Shown: positions 28,801 through 42,659 of the stretch, in pieces
How the letters are laid out: each line of letters opens with the position of its first letter
Position numbering within the stretch: position 1 is the stretch's first letter
Source: Hydractinia symbiolongicarpus
Lineage: Eukaryota > Cnidaria > Hydrozoa > Anthoathecata > Hydractiniidae
DNA: 64,000 nt
Direction of reading: 5' to 3'
Assembly: GCF_029227915.1 (NCBI RefSeq)
Contig: NC_079875.1
Span: 2,604,001-2,668,000 of the forward strand
Position numbers and translations under genes: made by a program
Notes under the pieces: generated by a model
Seen by the model: the letters and a program-made list of their open reading frames with translations, nothing else
The model's database searches: none
Told to the model about the DNA's origin: nothing

Positions 28801-30170
28801 TCACAGTCCAAAGTTAGTTCAATTAAGTCCCACAGTCAATCGTTTCATTGTTAAAAGCGATGCAACCTAGTAATATCAGAAAAATATCGCTAAATATATG
28901 TTGGGACGAATATGTGACCCAACCGTTGTAACTCAAACGGACTGACCCCGTTAGAAAGTCAATGAAATGTACTTTTTGAAACTGTCGCTATTTTGTCAGC
29001 GCGCGATAATGGCTAGGATTGGTCCCATACTAAAAAATTACTTATTTATCTAAAATGTTAAATGAAGCGCTACCACAGCGTACAGTGTAATCGCTGAGTT
29101 CCAGCAATCATGTAAAATTAAGATGAATGTTATTTCTTGGAGTTCAATTGTCTTACTTATAACATTTATAAGGTCGGAGTCCAAAATCAGTTCAATTAAG
29201 TCCCACTTTCAATCGTTTCACTGTTAAATGCGATGCAACCTAGTAACAACAGATAAATATCGCTAAATACATGTTTGTACGAATATGTGACCCAACCGTT
29301 GTAACTCAAACGGACTAACATCGCTAGAAAGTCAGTGAAACGTAGTATTTGAAACTGTCTCTATTTTTTCAGCGCGCGATAACGGCTAGGATTGGTCCCA
29401 CAGTTAAAAAGTGACTTCTTTATCTTAATTATTAAATGAAGCGCTACCACAGCACCCGGTGTAATCGCTGAGTTGCGGCAATCATGTCAAACTAAAAAGA
29501 ATGTTATTTCTTGGAGTCCAATTGTCTCACTTTCACATTTATAAGGGTACAGCCCAAAATCAGTTCAATTAAGTCCCACAGTCAATCGTTTCACTGTTAA
29601 AAGCGATACAACCTAATAATACCGGAAAGATATCACGATATCCATGTTGGTAAGAATATGTGACTCAACCGTTGTAACACAAACGGATTGATACTGTTAG
29701 AAAGGCAATGAAATGTACTTTTTGAAACTGTCTCTATTTCTTCAGCGCCGGAAAGCGGCTAGGATTGGTCCCACTGTAAATAATGACTTATTTATCTAAA
29801 TTTTTAAATGAAGCGCTACCACAGCGCCCAGTGTAATCGCTCAGTTTCGGCAATAATGTCAAATTAAAAAGGATGTTATTTGTTGGAGTCCAATTGTCTC
29901 ATTTATCACATTTATCAGGTCACAGTCCAAAGTTAGTTCAATTAAGTCCCACAGTCAATCGTGTCATTGTTAAAAGCGATGCAGCCTAGTAATACCAGAA
30001 AAATATCGCTAAATACATGTTGGCACGAATATGTGACCCAACTGTTGTAACTTAAACGAACTGACACCGTTAGAAAGTCAATGAAATGTACTTTTTGAAA
30101 TTTGTCGCTAATTCTTCAGCGCGAGATAAGGGCTAGGATTGGTCCCACAGTAAAAAATTACTTATTAATC
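25880..30170 (+). repeat. Higher-order satellite repeat, about 1.49-kb tetramers
   Basis: The diagnostic string CCATACTAAAAAATTACTTA occurs at 26041, 27532 and 29025, which are 1491 and 1493 bp apart. Between these marks four distinguishable monomers follow in the same order, including one with GGTACAGCCC-type changes and one with the GTGTCATTGTTAAAAGCGATG variant. About 2.8 copies are present; the first differs from the other two in one monomer. Confidence 0.8.
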
Positions 30171-33100
30171 AAAATTTTTAAATGAAGCACTACCACAGCG
30201 TCCAGTGTAATCGCTGAGTTCCGGCAATCAGGACAAATTAAAAAGAATGTTATTTCTTGGAGTCCAATTTTCTCATTTATCACATTTATCAGGTCACAGT
30301 CCAAAGTTAGTTCAATTAAGTCCCACAGTCAATCGTTTCATTGTTAAAAGCGATGCAACCTAGTAATACCAGAAAAATATCGCTAAATACATGTTGGTAC
30401 GAATATGTGACCCAACCATTGAAACTCAAACGGACTTACACCGTTAGAAAATCAATGAAATGTAGTTTTTGAAACTGTCGCTATTCCTTCAGCGCGCGAT
30501 AACGGCTAGGATTGGTCCCACGGTAAAGAACGACTTATTTATCTGAATTTTTAAATGAAGCGCTGCCACAGCGCCCAGTGTAATCGCTGAGTTCCGGCAA
30601 TCATGTCAAATTAAGATGAATGTTTTTTCTTGGAATTCAATTGTCTCATTTATCACATGCATCAGGACACAATCCAAAGTTAGTTCAATTAAGTCCCACA
30701 TTCAATCGTTTCACTGTTAAAAGCGATGCAACCTAGTAATAACAGATAAATATCGCTAAATACATGTTTGTACGAATATGTGACGATTATATTTAAAACT
30801 GTCTCTATTCCTTCACCGCGGGATAACGGCTAGGATTGGTCCCACAGTAAAAAATGACTTACTCATCTATATTTTTAAATGAAGCGCTGCCATAGCGCCC
30901 AGTGTAATCGCTCAGTTCCGGCAATCATGTCAAATTAAAAAGAATGTTATTTCTTGAAGTCCAATTGTGTCACGTATAACATTTATAAGGTCACCGTCCA
31001 AAATCAGTTCTATTTAGTCCCATAGTCAATCGTTTCACTGTTAAAAGCGATGCAACCTATTAATATGAGAAAAATATCGCTAAATACATGTTGGTACGAA
31101 TATGTGACGCAACCGTTGTAACTGAAGCGGATTGATACCGTTAGAAAGTCAATGAAATGTGGTTTTTGAAACTGTCGCTATTTTTTCAGCGCGCAATAAC
31201 GGCTAGGATTGGTCCCACAGTAAAAAATGACATATTTATCTAAATTTTTAAATGAAGCGCTACCAGAGCGCCCAGTGTAATCGCTCAGTTCCGGCAATCA
31301 TGTCAAATTAAAAAGAATGTTATTTCTTGGAGTGCAGTTGTCTCACTTATAACATTTATAAAGTCACAGTCCAAAATCAGTTCAATTTAGTCCCACAGTC
31401 AATCATTTCACTGTTAAAAGCGATGCAACTTATTAATATGAGAAAAATATCGCTAAATACATGTTGTTACGAATATGTGACGCAACCGTTGTAACTGAAG
31501 CGAATTGATACAGTTAGAAAGTCAATGAAATGTGGTTTTTGAAGCTGTGGCTATTTCTTCAGCGCGCGATAACGGCTAGGATTGGTCCCACAGTAAAGAA
31601 TGACTTACTTATCTAAACTTTTAAATGAAGCGCTGAAGAATGACTTATTAATCAAAATTTTTAAATGAAGTACTACCACAGCGTCCAGTGTACTCGTTGA
31701 GTTCCAGCAATCAGGTCAAATTAAGAAGAGTGTTATTTCTTGGAGTCCAATTTTCTCATTTATCACATTTATCAGGTCACAGTCCAAAGTTAGTTCAATT
31801 AAGTCCCACAGTCAATCGTTTCATTGTTAAAAGCGATGCAACCTAGTAATACCAGAAAAATATCGCTAAATACATGTTGGTACGAATATGTGACCCAACC
31901 ATTGAAACTCAAACGGACTTACACCGTTAGAAAATCAATGAAATGTAGTTTTTGAAACTGTCGCTATTCCTTCAGCGCGCGATAACGGCTAGGATTGGTC
32001 CCACGGTAAAGAACGACTTATTTATCTGAATTTTTAAATGAAGCGCTGTCACAGTGCCCAGTGTAATCGCTGAGTTCCGGCAATCATGTCAAATTAAGAT
32101 GAATGTTTTTCTTGGAATTCAATTGTCTCATTTATCACATGTATCAGGTCACAATTCAAAGTTTGTTCAATTAAGTCCCACATTCAATCGTTTCACTGTT
32201 AAAAGCGATGCAACCTAGTAATAACAGATAAATATCGCTAAATACATGTTTTAACCAATATGTGACGATTATATTTGAAACTGTCTCTATTCCTTCACCG
32301 CGGGATAACGGCTAGGATTGGTCCCACAGTAAAAAATGACTTACTCATCTAAATTTTTAAATGAAGCGCTGCCATAGCGCCCAGTGTAATCGCTCAGTTC
32401 CGGCAATCATGTCAAATTAAAAAGAATGTTATTTCTTGAAGTCCAATTGTGTCACGTATAACATTTATAAGGTCACAGTCCAAAATCAGTTCTATTTAGT
32501 CCCATAGTCAATCGTTTCACTGTTAAAAGCGATGCAACCTAGTAATACCAGAAAAATATCGCTAAATACATGTTGGTACGAATATGTGACCCAACCGTTG
32601 TAACTTAAACGAACTGACACCGTTAGAAAGTCAATGAAATGTACTTTTTGAAACTGTCGCTAATTCTTCAGCGCGAGATAACAGCTAGGAATTGTCCCAC
32701 AGTAAAAAATGACTTATTAATCAAAATTTTTAAATGAAGCACTACCACAGCGTCCAGTGTAATCGCTGAGTTCCGGCAATCAGGTCAAATTAAGAAGAAT
32801 GTTATTTCTTGGAGTCCAATTGTCTCACTTTTATATTTATAAGGTCACAGTCCAAAATCAGGTCAATTAAGTCCCACAGTCAATCGTTTTGCTATTAAAA
32901 GCGATACAACCTAGTAACACCGGAAAGATATCACGAAATACATGTTGGTAAGAATATGCAACTCAACCGTTGTTACTCAAACGGATTGAAACTGTTAGAA
33001 AGTCAATGAAATGTACTTTTTGAAACTGTCTCTATTCCTTCAGTGCGGGATAACGGCTAGGATTGGTCCCACAGTAAAAAATGACTTACTCATCTAAATT

Positions 33101-33699
33101 TTTAAATGAAGCGCTGCCATAGCGCCCAGTGTAGTCGCTCAGTTCCGGCAATCATGTCAAATTAAAAAGAATGTTATTTCTTGAAGTCCAATTGTGTCAC
33201 GTATAACATTTATAAGGTCACAGTCCAAAATCAGTTTTATTTAGTCCCATAGTCAATCGTTTCACTGTTAAAAGCGATGCAACCTATTAATATGAGAAAA
33301 ATATCGCTAAATACATGTTGGTACGAATATGTGACACAACCGTTGTAACTGAAGCGGATTGATACCGTTCGAAAGTCAATGAAATGTGGTTTTTGAAACT
33401 GTCGCTATTTTTTCACCACGCGATAACGGCTAGGATTGGTCCCTTACTAAAAATTTACTCATTTATCTAAAATGTTAAATGAAGCGCTACCACTGCGTCC
33501 AGTGTAATCGCTGAGTTCAAGCAATCATGTAAAATTAAGAAGAATGTTATTTCTTGGAGTCCAATTGTCTCACTTTTATATTTATAAGGTCACAGTCCAA
33601 AATCAGGTCAATTAAGTCCCACAGTCAATCGTTTTGCTATTAAAAGCGATACAACCTAGTAACACCGGAAAGATATCACGAAATATATTACGAATATGT

Positions 33700-36600
33700 G
33701 ACGCAACTTTTGTAACTGAAGCTGACTGATCCCGTTAGAAAGTCAATGAAATGTGGTTTTTGAAACTGTTGCTACTTCTTCAGCGCGCGATAACGGCTAG
33801 AATTGGTCCCACAGTAAAGAATGACTTACTTATCTAAATTTTTAAATGAAGCGCTACCACAGCGCCAATGTAATCGCTGAGTTCCCGCTATCACGTCAAA
33901 TTAAGAAGAATGTTATTTCTTGGAGTCCAATTTTCTCATTTACCACATTTATCAGGTCACAGTCCAAAGTTAGTTCATTTAAGTCCCACAGTCAATCGTG
34001 TCATTGTTAAAAGCGAGGCAACCTAGTAATATGGGAAGAATATCGCTAAATACATGTTGGTACGAATATGTGACGCAACTGTTGTAACTGAAGCGGATTG
34101 ATACCGTTAGAAAGTCAATGAAATGTAGTTTTTGAAACTGTCGCTTTTTCTTCAGCGCGCGATAACGGCTTGGATTGGTCCCACAGTAAAAAATGACTTA
34201 TAAATCTAAATTTTTAAATGAAGCGCTACCACGGCGCCAATGTAATCGCTGAGTTCCGGCAATCACGTCAAATTAAGAAGAATGTTATTTCTTGGAGTTC
34301 AATTGTCTCATTTATCACATTTATCAGGTCACAGTCCAAAGTTAGTTCAATTAAGTCCCACAGTCAATCGTTTCATTGTTAAACGTGATGCAACCTAGTA
34401 ATATCAGAAATTTATCGCTAAATACATGTTGGTACGAATATGTGACCCAACCGTTGAAACTTAAACGGACTGACACCGTTAGAAAGTCAATGAAATGTAG
34501 TTTTTGAAATTGTCGCTATTTCTTCAGCACGCGATAACGGATAGGATTGGTCCCACAGTAAAAAATGACTTATTTATCTAAACTTTTAAATAAAGCGCAA
34601 CCACAGCGCCCAGTGTAATCGCTGAGTTCCAACAATCACGTCAAGTTAAGAAGAATGTGTTTTCTTGGAGTCCAATTGTCTCATTTATCACATTTATCAG
34701 GTCACAGTCCAAAGTTAGTTTAATTAAGTCCCACAGTCAATCGTTTCATTGTTAAAAGCGATGCAACCTATTAATATGTGAAAAATATTGCTAAATACAT
34801 GTTGTTACGAATATGTGACGCAACTTTTGCAACTGAAGCGTATTGATCCCGTTAGAAAGTCAATGAAATGTGGTTTTTGAAACTGTTGCTACTTCTGCAG
34901 CGAGCGATAACGGCTAGAATTGGTCCCACAGTAAAGAATGACTTACTTATCTAAATTTTTAAATGAGCGCTACCACAGCGCCAATGTAATCGCTGAGTTC
35001 CCGCAATCACGTCAAATTAGGAAGAATGTTATTTCTTGGAGTCCAATTTTCTCATTTATCACATTTATCAGGTCACAGTGCAAAGTTAGTTCAATTAAGT
35101 CCTACAGTCAATCGTTTCATTTTTAAAAGTGATGCAACCTAGTAATATCAGAAAAATATCGCCAAATACATGTTGGTACGAATATGTGACCAAACCGTTG
35201 TACCTTAAACGGACTGACCCCGTTAGAAAGTCAATGAAATGTAGTTTTTGAAACTATCGCTATTTCTTCAGCGCGCGACAACGGATAGGATTGGTTCCAC
35301 AGTAAAGAATGACTTATTTACCTAAATTTTTAAATGAAGCGCTACCACAGCGCCCAGTGTAATCGCTGACTTCCGGCAATCACGTCAAATAAAGAAGAAT
35401 GTTATTTCTTGGAGTCCAATTTTCTTATTTATCACATTTATCAGGTCACTGTCCAAAGTTAGTTCAATTAAGTCCCACAGTCAATAGTTTCATTGTTTAA
35501 AGCGGTACAACCTAGTAATCTCACAAAAATATCGCTAAATATATCTCGGTACGAATATGTGACCCAACCGTTGTAACTCAAACGGTCTGACACCGTTAGA
35601 AAGTCAATGAAATGTAGTTTTTGAAACTGTCGCTATTTGTTCAGCGAGCGATAACGGCTAGGATTGGTCCCACAGTAAAAAATGACTAATAAATCTAAAT
35701 TTTTAAATGAAGCGCTACCACAGCGCCCAGTGTAATCCCTGAGTTCCGCCAATCAAGTGGAATTAAGAAGAATGTTATTTCTTGGAGTCCAATTGTCTCA
35801 TTTATCCCACTTTTCAGGTCACAGTCCAAAGTTAGTTCAATTAAGTCCCACCGTCAGTCGTTTCATTGTTAAAAGCGATGCAACCGATTAATATGTGAAA
35901 AATGTCGCTAAATACATGTTGGTACGAATATGTGACGCAACTTTTGTAACTGAAGCGGACTGATCCCGTTAGAAAGTCAATGAAATGTGGTTTTTGAAAC
36001 TGTTGCTACTTCTTCAGCGCGCGATAACGGCTAGAATTGGTCCCACAGTAAAGAATGACTTACTTATCTAAATTTTTAAATGAAGCGCTACCACAGCGCC
36101 AATGTAATCGCTGAGTTCCCGCATTCACGTCAAATTAAGAAGAATGTTATTTCTTGGAGTCCAATTTTCTCATTTACCACATTTATCAGGTCACAGTCCA
36201 AAGTTAGTTCATTTAAGTCCCACAGTCAATCGTGTCATTGTTAAAAGCGAGGCAACCTAGTAATATGGGAAGAATATCGCTAAATACATGTTGGTACGAA
36301 TATGTGACGCAACTGTTGTAACTGAAGCGGATTGATACCGTTAGAAAGTCAATGAAATGTAGTTTTTGAAACTGTCGCTATTTCTTCAGCGCGCGATAAC
36401 GGCTTGGATTGGTACCACAGTAAAAAATGACTTATAAATCTAAATTTTTAAATGAAGCGCTACCACAGCGCCAATGTAATCGCTGAGTTCCGGCAATCAC
36501 GTCAAATTAAGAAGAATGTTATTTCTTGGAGTTCAATTGTCTCATTTATCACATGTATCAGGTCACAGTCCAAAGTTAGTTCAATTAAGTCCCACAGTCA

Positions 36601-38000
36601 ATCGTTTCATTGTTAAAAGTGATGCAACCTAGTAATATCAGAAAATTATCACTAAATACATGTTGGTACGAATATGTGACCAAACCGTTGTACCTTAAAC
36701 GGACTGACCCCGTTAGAAAGTCAATGAAATGTAGTTTTTGAAACTGTCGCTATTTCTTCAGCGAGCGATAACGGCTAGGATTGGTCCCACAGTAAAAAAT
36801 GACTAATAAATCTAAATTTTTAAATGAAGCGCTACCACAGCGCCCAGTGTAATCACTGAGTTCCGCCAATCAAGTGGAATTAAGAAGAATGTTATTTCTT
36901 GGAGTCCAATTGTCTCATTTATCACACTTTTCAGGTCACAGTCCAAAGTTAGTTCAATTAAGTCCCACCGTCAATCGTTTCATTGTTAAAACCGATGCAA
37001 CCGAATAATATGTTAAAAATGTCGCTAAATACATGTTGGTACGAATATGTGACGCAACTTTTGTAACTGAAGCGGACTGATCCCGTTAGAAAGTCAATGA
37101 AATGTGGTTTTTGAAACTGTTGCTACTTCTTCAGCGCGCGATAACGGCTAGAATTGGTCCCACAGTAAAGAATGACTTACTTATCTAAATTTTTAAATGA
37201 AGCGCTACCACAGCGCCAATGTAATCGCTGAGTTCCCGCAATCACGTCAAATTAAGAAGAATGTTATTTCTTGGAGTCCAATTTTCTATTTACCACATTT
37301 ATCAGGTCACAGTCCAAAGTTAGTTCAATTAAGTCCTACAGTCAATCGTTTCATTTTTAAAAGTGATGCAACCTAGTAATATCAGAAAAATATCGCTAAA
37401 TACATGTTGGTACGAATATGTGACCAAACCGTTGTACCTTAAACGGACTGACCCCGTTAGAAAGTCAATGAAATGTAGTTTTTGAAACTGTCGCTATTTC
37501 TTCATCGCGCGATAACGGATAGGATTGGTTCCACTGTAAAGAATGACTTATTTACCTAAATTTTTAAATGAAGCGCTACCACAGCGTCCAGTGTAATCGC
37601 TGACTTCCGGCAATCACGTCAAATAAAGAAGAATGTTATTTCTTGGAGTCCAATTTTCTTATTTTTCACATTTATCAGGTCACTGTCCAAAGTTAGTTCA
37701 ATTAAGTCCCACAGTCAATCGTTTCATTGTTAAAAGCGATGCAACCTAGTAATATCAGAAAATTATCGCTAAATACATGTTGGTACGAATATGTGACCCA
37801 CCGTTGCAACTCAAACGGAATGACACCGTTAGAAAGTCAATGAAATGTGATTATTGAAACTGTCGCTATTTCTTCAGCACGCGACAACGGATAGGATTGG
37901 TCCCACAGAAAAAAATGACTTATTTATCTAAATTTTTAAATGAACGCAACCACAGCGCCCTGTGTAATCGCTGAGTTCCAGCAATCACGTCAAGTTAAGA
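33700..38000 (+). repeat. Higher-order satellite repeat, 1117-bp trimers
   Basis: The variant GCAACTTTTG occurs at 33703, 34820, 35937 and 37054, each exactly 1117 bp (three monomers) after the last. Immediately to the right, two adjacent monomers beginning near 37891 and 38263 are practically identical over 372 bp, indicating a very recent single-monomer duplication. Confidence 0.8.
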
Positions 38001-41000
38001 AGAATGTGTTTTCTTGGAGTCCAATTGTCTCATTTATCACATTTGTCAGGTCACGGTCCAAAGTTAGCTCAATTAAATCCCAAAGTCAATCGTTTCATTG
38101 TTAATAGCGATGCAACCTAGTAATCTCAGAAAAATATCGCTAAATACATGTTGGTACCAATATGTGACCCAACCGTTGTATCTCAAACAAACTGACATCG
38201 TTAGAAACTCAATGAAAGGTAGTTTTTGAAACTGTCGCTATTTCTTCAGCGCGCGACAACGGATAGGATTGGTCCCACAGAAAAAAATGACTTATTTATC
38301 TAAATTTTTAAATGAACGCAACCACAGCGCCCTGTGTAATCGCTGAGTTCCAGCAATCACGTCAAGTTAAGAAGAATGTGTTTTCTTGGAGTCCAATTGT
38401 CTCATTTATCACATTTGTCAGGTCACGGTCCAAAGTTAGCTCAATTAAATCCCAAAGTCAATCGTTTCATTGTTAATAGCGATGCAACCTAGTAATCTCA
38501 GAAAAATATCGCTAAATACATGTTGGTACCAATATGTGACCCAACCGTTGTATCTCAAACAAACTGACATCGTTAGAAACTCAATGAAAGGTAGTTTTTG
38601 AAACTGTCGCTATTTCTTTAGCGCGCAATAACCGCTAGGATTGGTCCCACAGTAAAAAATGACTTATTAATCAAAATTTTTAAATAAAGCGCTACCACAG
38701 CGACCAGTGTAACCGCTGAGTTCCGGCAATCACGTGAAATTAGGAAAAATGTTTTTTCTTGGAGTCCAATTGTCTCAATTATCAAATTTATCAGGTCACT
38801 GTCCAAAGTTAGTTCAATTAAGTCACACACTCAATCGTTTCATTGTTAAAAGAGATCCAACCTAGTAATATCAGAAAAATATCGCTAAATACATGTTGGT
38901 ACGAATATGTGAACCAACCGTTGTACCTTAAACGGACTGACACCGTTAGAATGTCAATGAAATGTAGTTTTTGAAACTGTCGCTATTTCCTCAGCGCGCC
39001 ATAACGGCTAGGATTGGTCCCACAGTAAAAAATGACTTATTTATCTAAATTTTTAAATGAAACGCAACCACAGCGCCCAGTGTAATCGCTGAGTTCCGGC
39101 AATCACCTTAAGTTAAGAAGAATGTTTTTTCTTGGAGTCCAATTGTCTCATTTGTCACATTTATCAAGTCACGGTCCAAAGTTAGCTAAATTAAGTCCCA
39201 CAGTCAATCGTTTCATTGTTAAAAGCGATGCAACCTAGTAATATCAGAAAATTAACGCTAAATACATGTTTTTACGAATATGTGACCCAACCGTTGTAGC
39301 TCAAATGGACTGACACCGTTAGAAAGTCAATGAAATGTAGTTTTTGAAACAGTAGCTATTTCTTCAACGCGCGATAACGGATAGGATTGGTCCCACAGTA
39401 AAAAATGGCTTATTTATCTAAATTTCTAAATGAAGCGCTACCACAGCGCCCAGTGTAATCGCTGAGTTCCGGCAATCACGTCAAGTTAAGAAGAATGTTT
39501 TTTCTTGGAGTCCAATTGTCTCATATATCACATTTATCAGGTCACGGTCCAAAGTAATCTCAATTAAGTCCCACAGTCAATCGTTTCATTGTTAATAGCG
39601 ATGCAACCTAGTAATCTCAGAAAATTATCGCTAAATTCATGTTGGTACCAATATGTGACTCAACCGTTGTAACTCAAACGGACTGACACCGTTAGAAAGT
39701 TAATGAAATGTAGTTTTTGAAACTGTCGCTATTTCTTCAACGCGCGATAACGGATAGGATTGGTCCCACAGTAAAAAATGACTTATTTATCTAAATTTCT
39801 AAATGAAGCGCTACCACAGCGCCCAGTGTAATCGCTGAGTTCCGGCAATCACGTCAAGTTAAGAAGAATGTTTTTTCTTGGAGTCCAATTGTCTCATATA
39901 TCACATTTATCAGGTCACGGTCCAAAGTAATCTCAATTAAGTCCCACAGTCAATCGTTTCATTGTTAATAGCGATGCAACCTAGTAATCTCAGAAAATTA
40001 TCGCTAAATACATGTTGGTACCAATATGTGACTCAACCGTTGTAACTCAAACGGACTGACACCGTTAGAAAGTTAATGAAATGTAGTTTTTGAAACTGTC
40101 GCTATTTCTTTAGCGCGCAATAACGGCCTGGATTGGTCCCACAGTAAAAAATGACTTATTAATCTAAATTTTTAAATAAAGCGCTACCACAGCGCCCAGT
40201 GTAATCGTTGAGTTCCGGCAATCATGTCAACCTAAGAAAAATGTTTTTTTTTGGAGTCCAATTGTCTCATTTATCACATTTATCAGGTCACAGTTCAAAG
40301 TTAGTTCAATTAAGTCCCACAGTCAATCGTTTCATTGTTAATAGCGATGCAACCTAGTAATCTCAGAAAAATATCGCTAAATAAATGTTGGTACCAATAT
40401 GTGACCCAACCGTTGTAACTCAAACGGACTGACACCGTTAGAAAGTCAATGAAATGTAGCTTTTGAAACTGTCGCTATTTCTTTAGGGCGGAATAACGGC
40501 TAGGATTGCTCCCACAGTAAAAAATGACTTATTAATCTAAATTTTTAAAAAAAGCGCTACCACAGCGCCCAGTGTAATCGCTGAGTTCCGGCAATCACGT
40601 CGAATTAAGAAAAATGTTTTTTTTTTGAGTCCAATTGTGTCATTTATCACACTTATCAAGTCACAGTCCAAAGTTAGTTCAATTAAGTCCCACAGTCAAT
40701 AGTTTCATTGTTTAAAGCGGTGCAACCTATTAATATGTGAAAAATATCGCTAAATACATGTTGGTACGAACATGTGACGCAACTGTTGTAACTGAAGCAG
40801 ATTGATACCGTTAGAAAGTCAATGAAATGTGTTTTTTTAAAACTGTTGCTACTTCTTCAGCGCGTGATAACGGCTAGGATTGGTTCCACAGTAAAGAATG
40901 ACTTACTTATCTAAATTTTTAAATGAAGCGCTACCTCAGCGCCCAATGTAATCGCTGAGTTCCGGCAATCACGTCAAGTTAAGAAGAATGTTTTTTCTTG

Positions 41001-41989
41001 GAGTCCAATTGTCTCATGTATCACATTTATCAGGTCACGGTCCAAAGTAATCTCAATTAAGTCCCACAGTCAATCGTTTCATTGTTAATAGCGATGCAAC
41101 CTAGTAATCTCAGAAAATTATCGCTAAATACATGTTGGTACCAATATGTGACTCAACCGTTGTAACTTAAACGGACTGACACCGTTAGAAAGTTAATGAA
41201 ATGTAGTTTTGAAACTGTCGCTATTTCTTTAGCGCGCAATAACGGCCAGGATTGGTCCCACAGTAAAAAATGACTTATTAATCTAAATTTTTAAATAAAG
41301 CGCTACCCAGTGTAATCGTTGAGTTCCGGCAATCATGTCAACCTAAGAAAAATGTTTTTTCTTGGAGTCCAATTGTCTCATTTATCACATTTATCAGGCC
41401 ACAGTTTGAAGTTATTTCAATTAAGTCCCACAGTCAATCGTTTCATTGTTAATAGCGATGCAACCTAGTAATCTCAGAAAAATATCGCTAAATACATGTT
41501 GGTACCAATATGTGACCCAACCGTTGTAACTCAAACGGACTGACACCGTTAGAAAGTCAATGAAATGTAGTTTTTGAAACTGTCGCTATTTATTTAGAGC
41601 GCAATAACGGCTAGGATTGCTCCCACAGTAAAAAATGACTTATTAATCTAAATTTTTATAAAAAGCGCTACCACAGCGCCCAGTGTAATCGCTGAGTTCC
41701 GGCAATCACGTCGAATTAAGAAAAATGTTTTTTTTTGAGTCCAATTGTCTCATTTATCACACTTATCAAGTCACAGTCCAAAGTTAGTTCAATTAAGTCA
41801 CACAGTCAATAGTTTCATTGTTTAAAGCGATGCAACCTAGTAATATCAGAAAAATATCGCTAAATACATGTTGGTACGAATATGTGACACAACCGTTTTA
41901 ACTTAAACGGACTGACACCGTTAGAAAGTCAATGAAATGTAGTTTTTGAAACTGTCGCTATTTCTTCAGCGCGCGATAACGGATATGAT

Positions 41990-41995
41990 TGGTCC
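41990..41995. other. Target site duplication, left copy
   Basis: The satellite text GATTGGTCC stops here and the element begins with AGAGATAGGG. The last five bases, GGTCC, are repeated directly after the right end of the element. If the terminal T of the right end is counted as target, the duplication is the six-base TGGTCC, the length known for Polintons. Confidence 0.85.
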
Positions 41996-42266
41996 AGAGA
42001 TAGGGAAAGGCGGATTTTAGTGCAAAATCCCTTAGCCGTTAGTGCAATCATGTCAAATAAGCGGGCATACCCGTCAAATCAACAATAGAAGAGTCCATAA
42101 AATCCATGTGCACTTTACCACTTTACGTTAAATAAGCGGGCATGCTCTATAATATCTGTCCAAAAACCCTCCTTCGCCGTGTCCCCCTGGCCCCCTCCCC
42201 GTCCCATGGGTCCCTCCCCACCCTCATCTGTCGTGCCCTATAAATTACAGTGATATGTATGTCTAT
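41996..42266 (+). repeat. Left terminal inverted repeat
   Basis: Reads AGAGATAGGGAAAGGCGG at its outer end and matches the reverse complement of the right end over about 271 bp with roughly eight differences, clustered near the outer 25 bp and in a C-rich tract around 42165-42200. It contains two copies of AAATAAGCGGGCAT (near 42055 and 42129), the first inside a small dyad with GGGCATACCC, and a pyrimidine-rich C tract. In Polintons such ends are thought to serve as protein-primed replication origins and integrase sites. No gene lies between the outer end and 42309. Confidence 0.95.
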
Positions 42267-42289
42267 CTTTACCAGAAACAAGTAAAGAT
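42265..42289. terminator. Hairpin downstream of the leftmost gene
   Basis: ATCTTTAC and GTAAAGAT form a perfect 8-bp stem around a 9-nt loop. The hairpin lies 20 nt beyond the stop codon of the leftward gene at 42309-42659, right at the inner edge of the inverted repeat. A close relative with a 9-bp stem lies at 51306-51330. A role in transcription termination or mRNA end formation is inferred from position. Confidence 0.55.
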
Positions 42290-42308
42290 GATTGCAATGT
42301 TGCAAGGT

Positions 42309-42659
42309 TTAGCGCCACATAATGTCATAACTGAAGAATCGATTTTGATGATTCTTTTGAGATTGTTTGAGACCATTTGATCTGACAAAGGCATCACCCT
42401 TCCAACCATAATCCTTCAATTCATCACAAAGTCTTGCGGGCAACCATGTCTTATATTTATTTCCCATTCTATCTTGAACCTCCGCATACATAGATTTTTC
42501 AGAAAGAGCACCAGGTCTTGATATTTCCATCTCTTTCACATATTTAACAAGGTAAATATCGTTTTTAGGCAGCTCTCTCCACTTTATGATTGGAGTAACT
42601 TGTTCTATGTTTTGTTCAAATTCTTCAACTGTTGGAAAAGCCATTGTGTTTATATTCAC
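42309..42659 (-). CDS. Small conserved Polinton-type hypothetical protein (116 aa)
   Basis: This leftward gene of 116 residues is the outermost in the left part of the element. I recognise it only as the kind of small accessory protein found near Polinton ends; its function is not known to me. The middle (about residues 35-85) alternates hydrophobic and polar residues and ends in TWLPARLCDELKDYGWKG, a pattern that could fold as a small beta-barrel of the OB type used by single-strand DNA-binding proteins; this is a weak inference. No signal peptide or membrane segment is seen. The first ATG gives MNINTMAF; a second ATG five codons later is possible. A hairpin follows its stop. The 16 bases encoding its last residues (DIMWR) recur in mirrored orientation at 51232-51247. 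Confidence 0.7.
   Translation of the reverse strand: MNINTMAFPTVEEFEQNIEQVTPIIKWRELPKNDIYLVKYVKEMEISRPGALSEKSMYAEVQDRMGNKYKTWLPARLCDELKDYGWKGDAFVRSNGLKQSQKNHQNRFFSYDIMWR

Larger units (their letters stand above)
1..41995 (+). repeat. Satellite array, left block (about 373-bp monomer)
   Basis: Roughly 110 head-to-tail copies of an AT-rich monomer of about 370-375 bp fill this stretch without an inversion. Each monomer carries recognisable landmarks in order: GGATTGGTCCCACAGTAAA, an AT-rich segment ending AAATGAAGCGCTACCACAGCG, a CAATCATGTCAAATTAAG segment, TTAATTAAGTCCCACAG-like text, TACATGTTGGTACGAATATG, and AACGGACTGACACCGTTAG. Copies differ by point changes and a few indels, and local neighbourhoods share variants, which is the expected result of unequal exchange. 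No gene was found in it; the short open frames inside are recurrent by-products of the monomer. Pericentromeric, subtelomeric or interstitial location cannot be decided from the sequence. Confidence 0.97.

Noticed and set aside
1-41995. CRISPR-like or other short spaced repeat array
   Set aside because: Repeats are directly adjacent 373-bp monomers with no unique spacers; this is satellite DNA.
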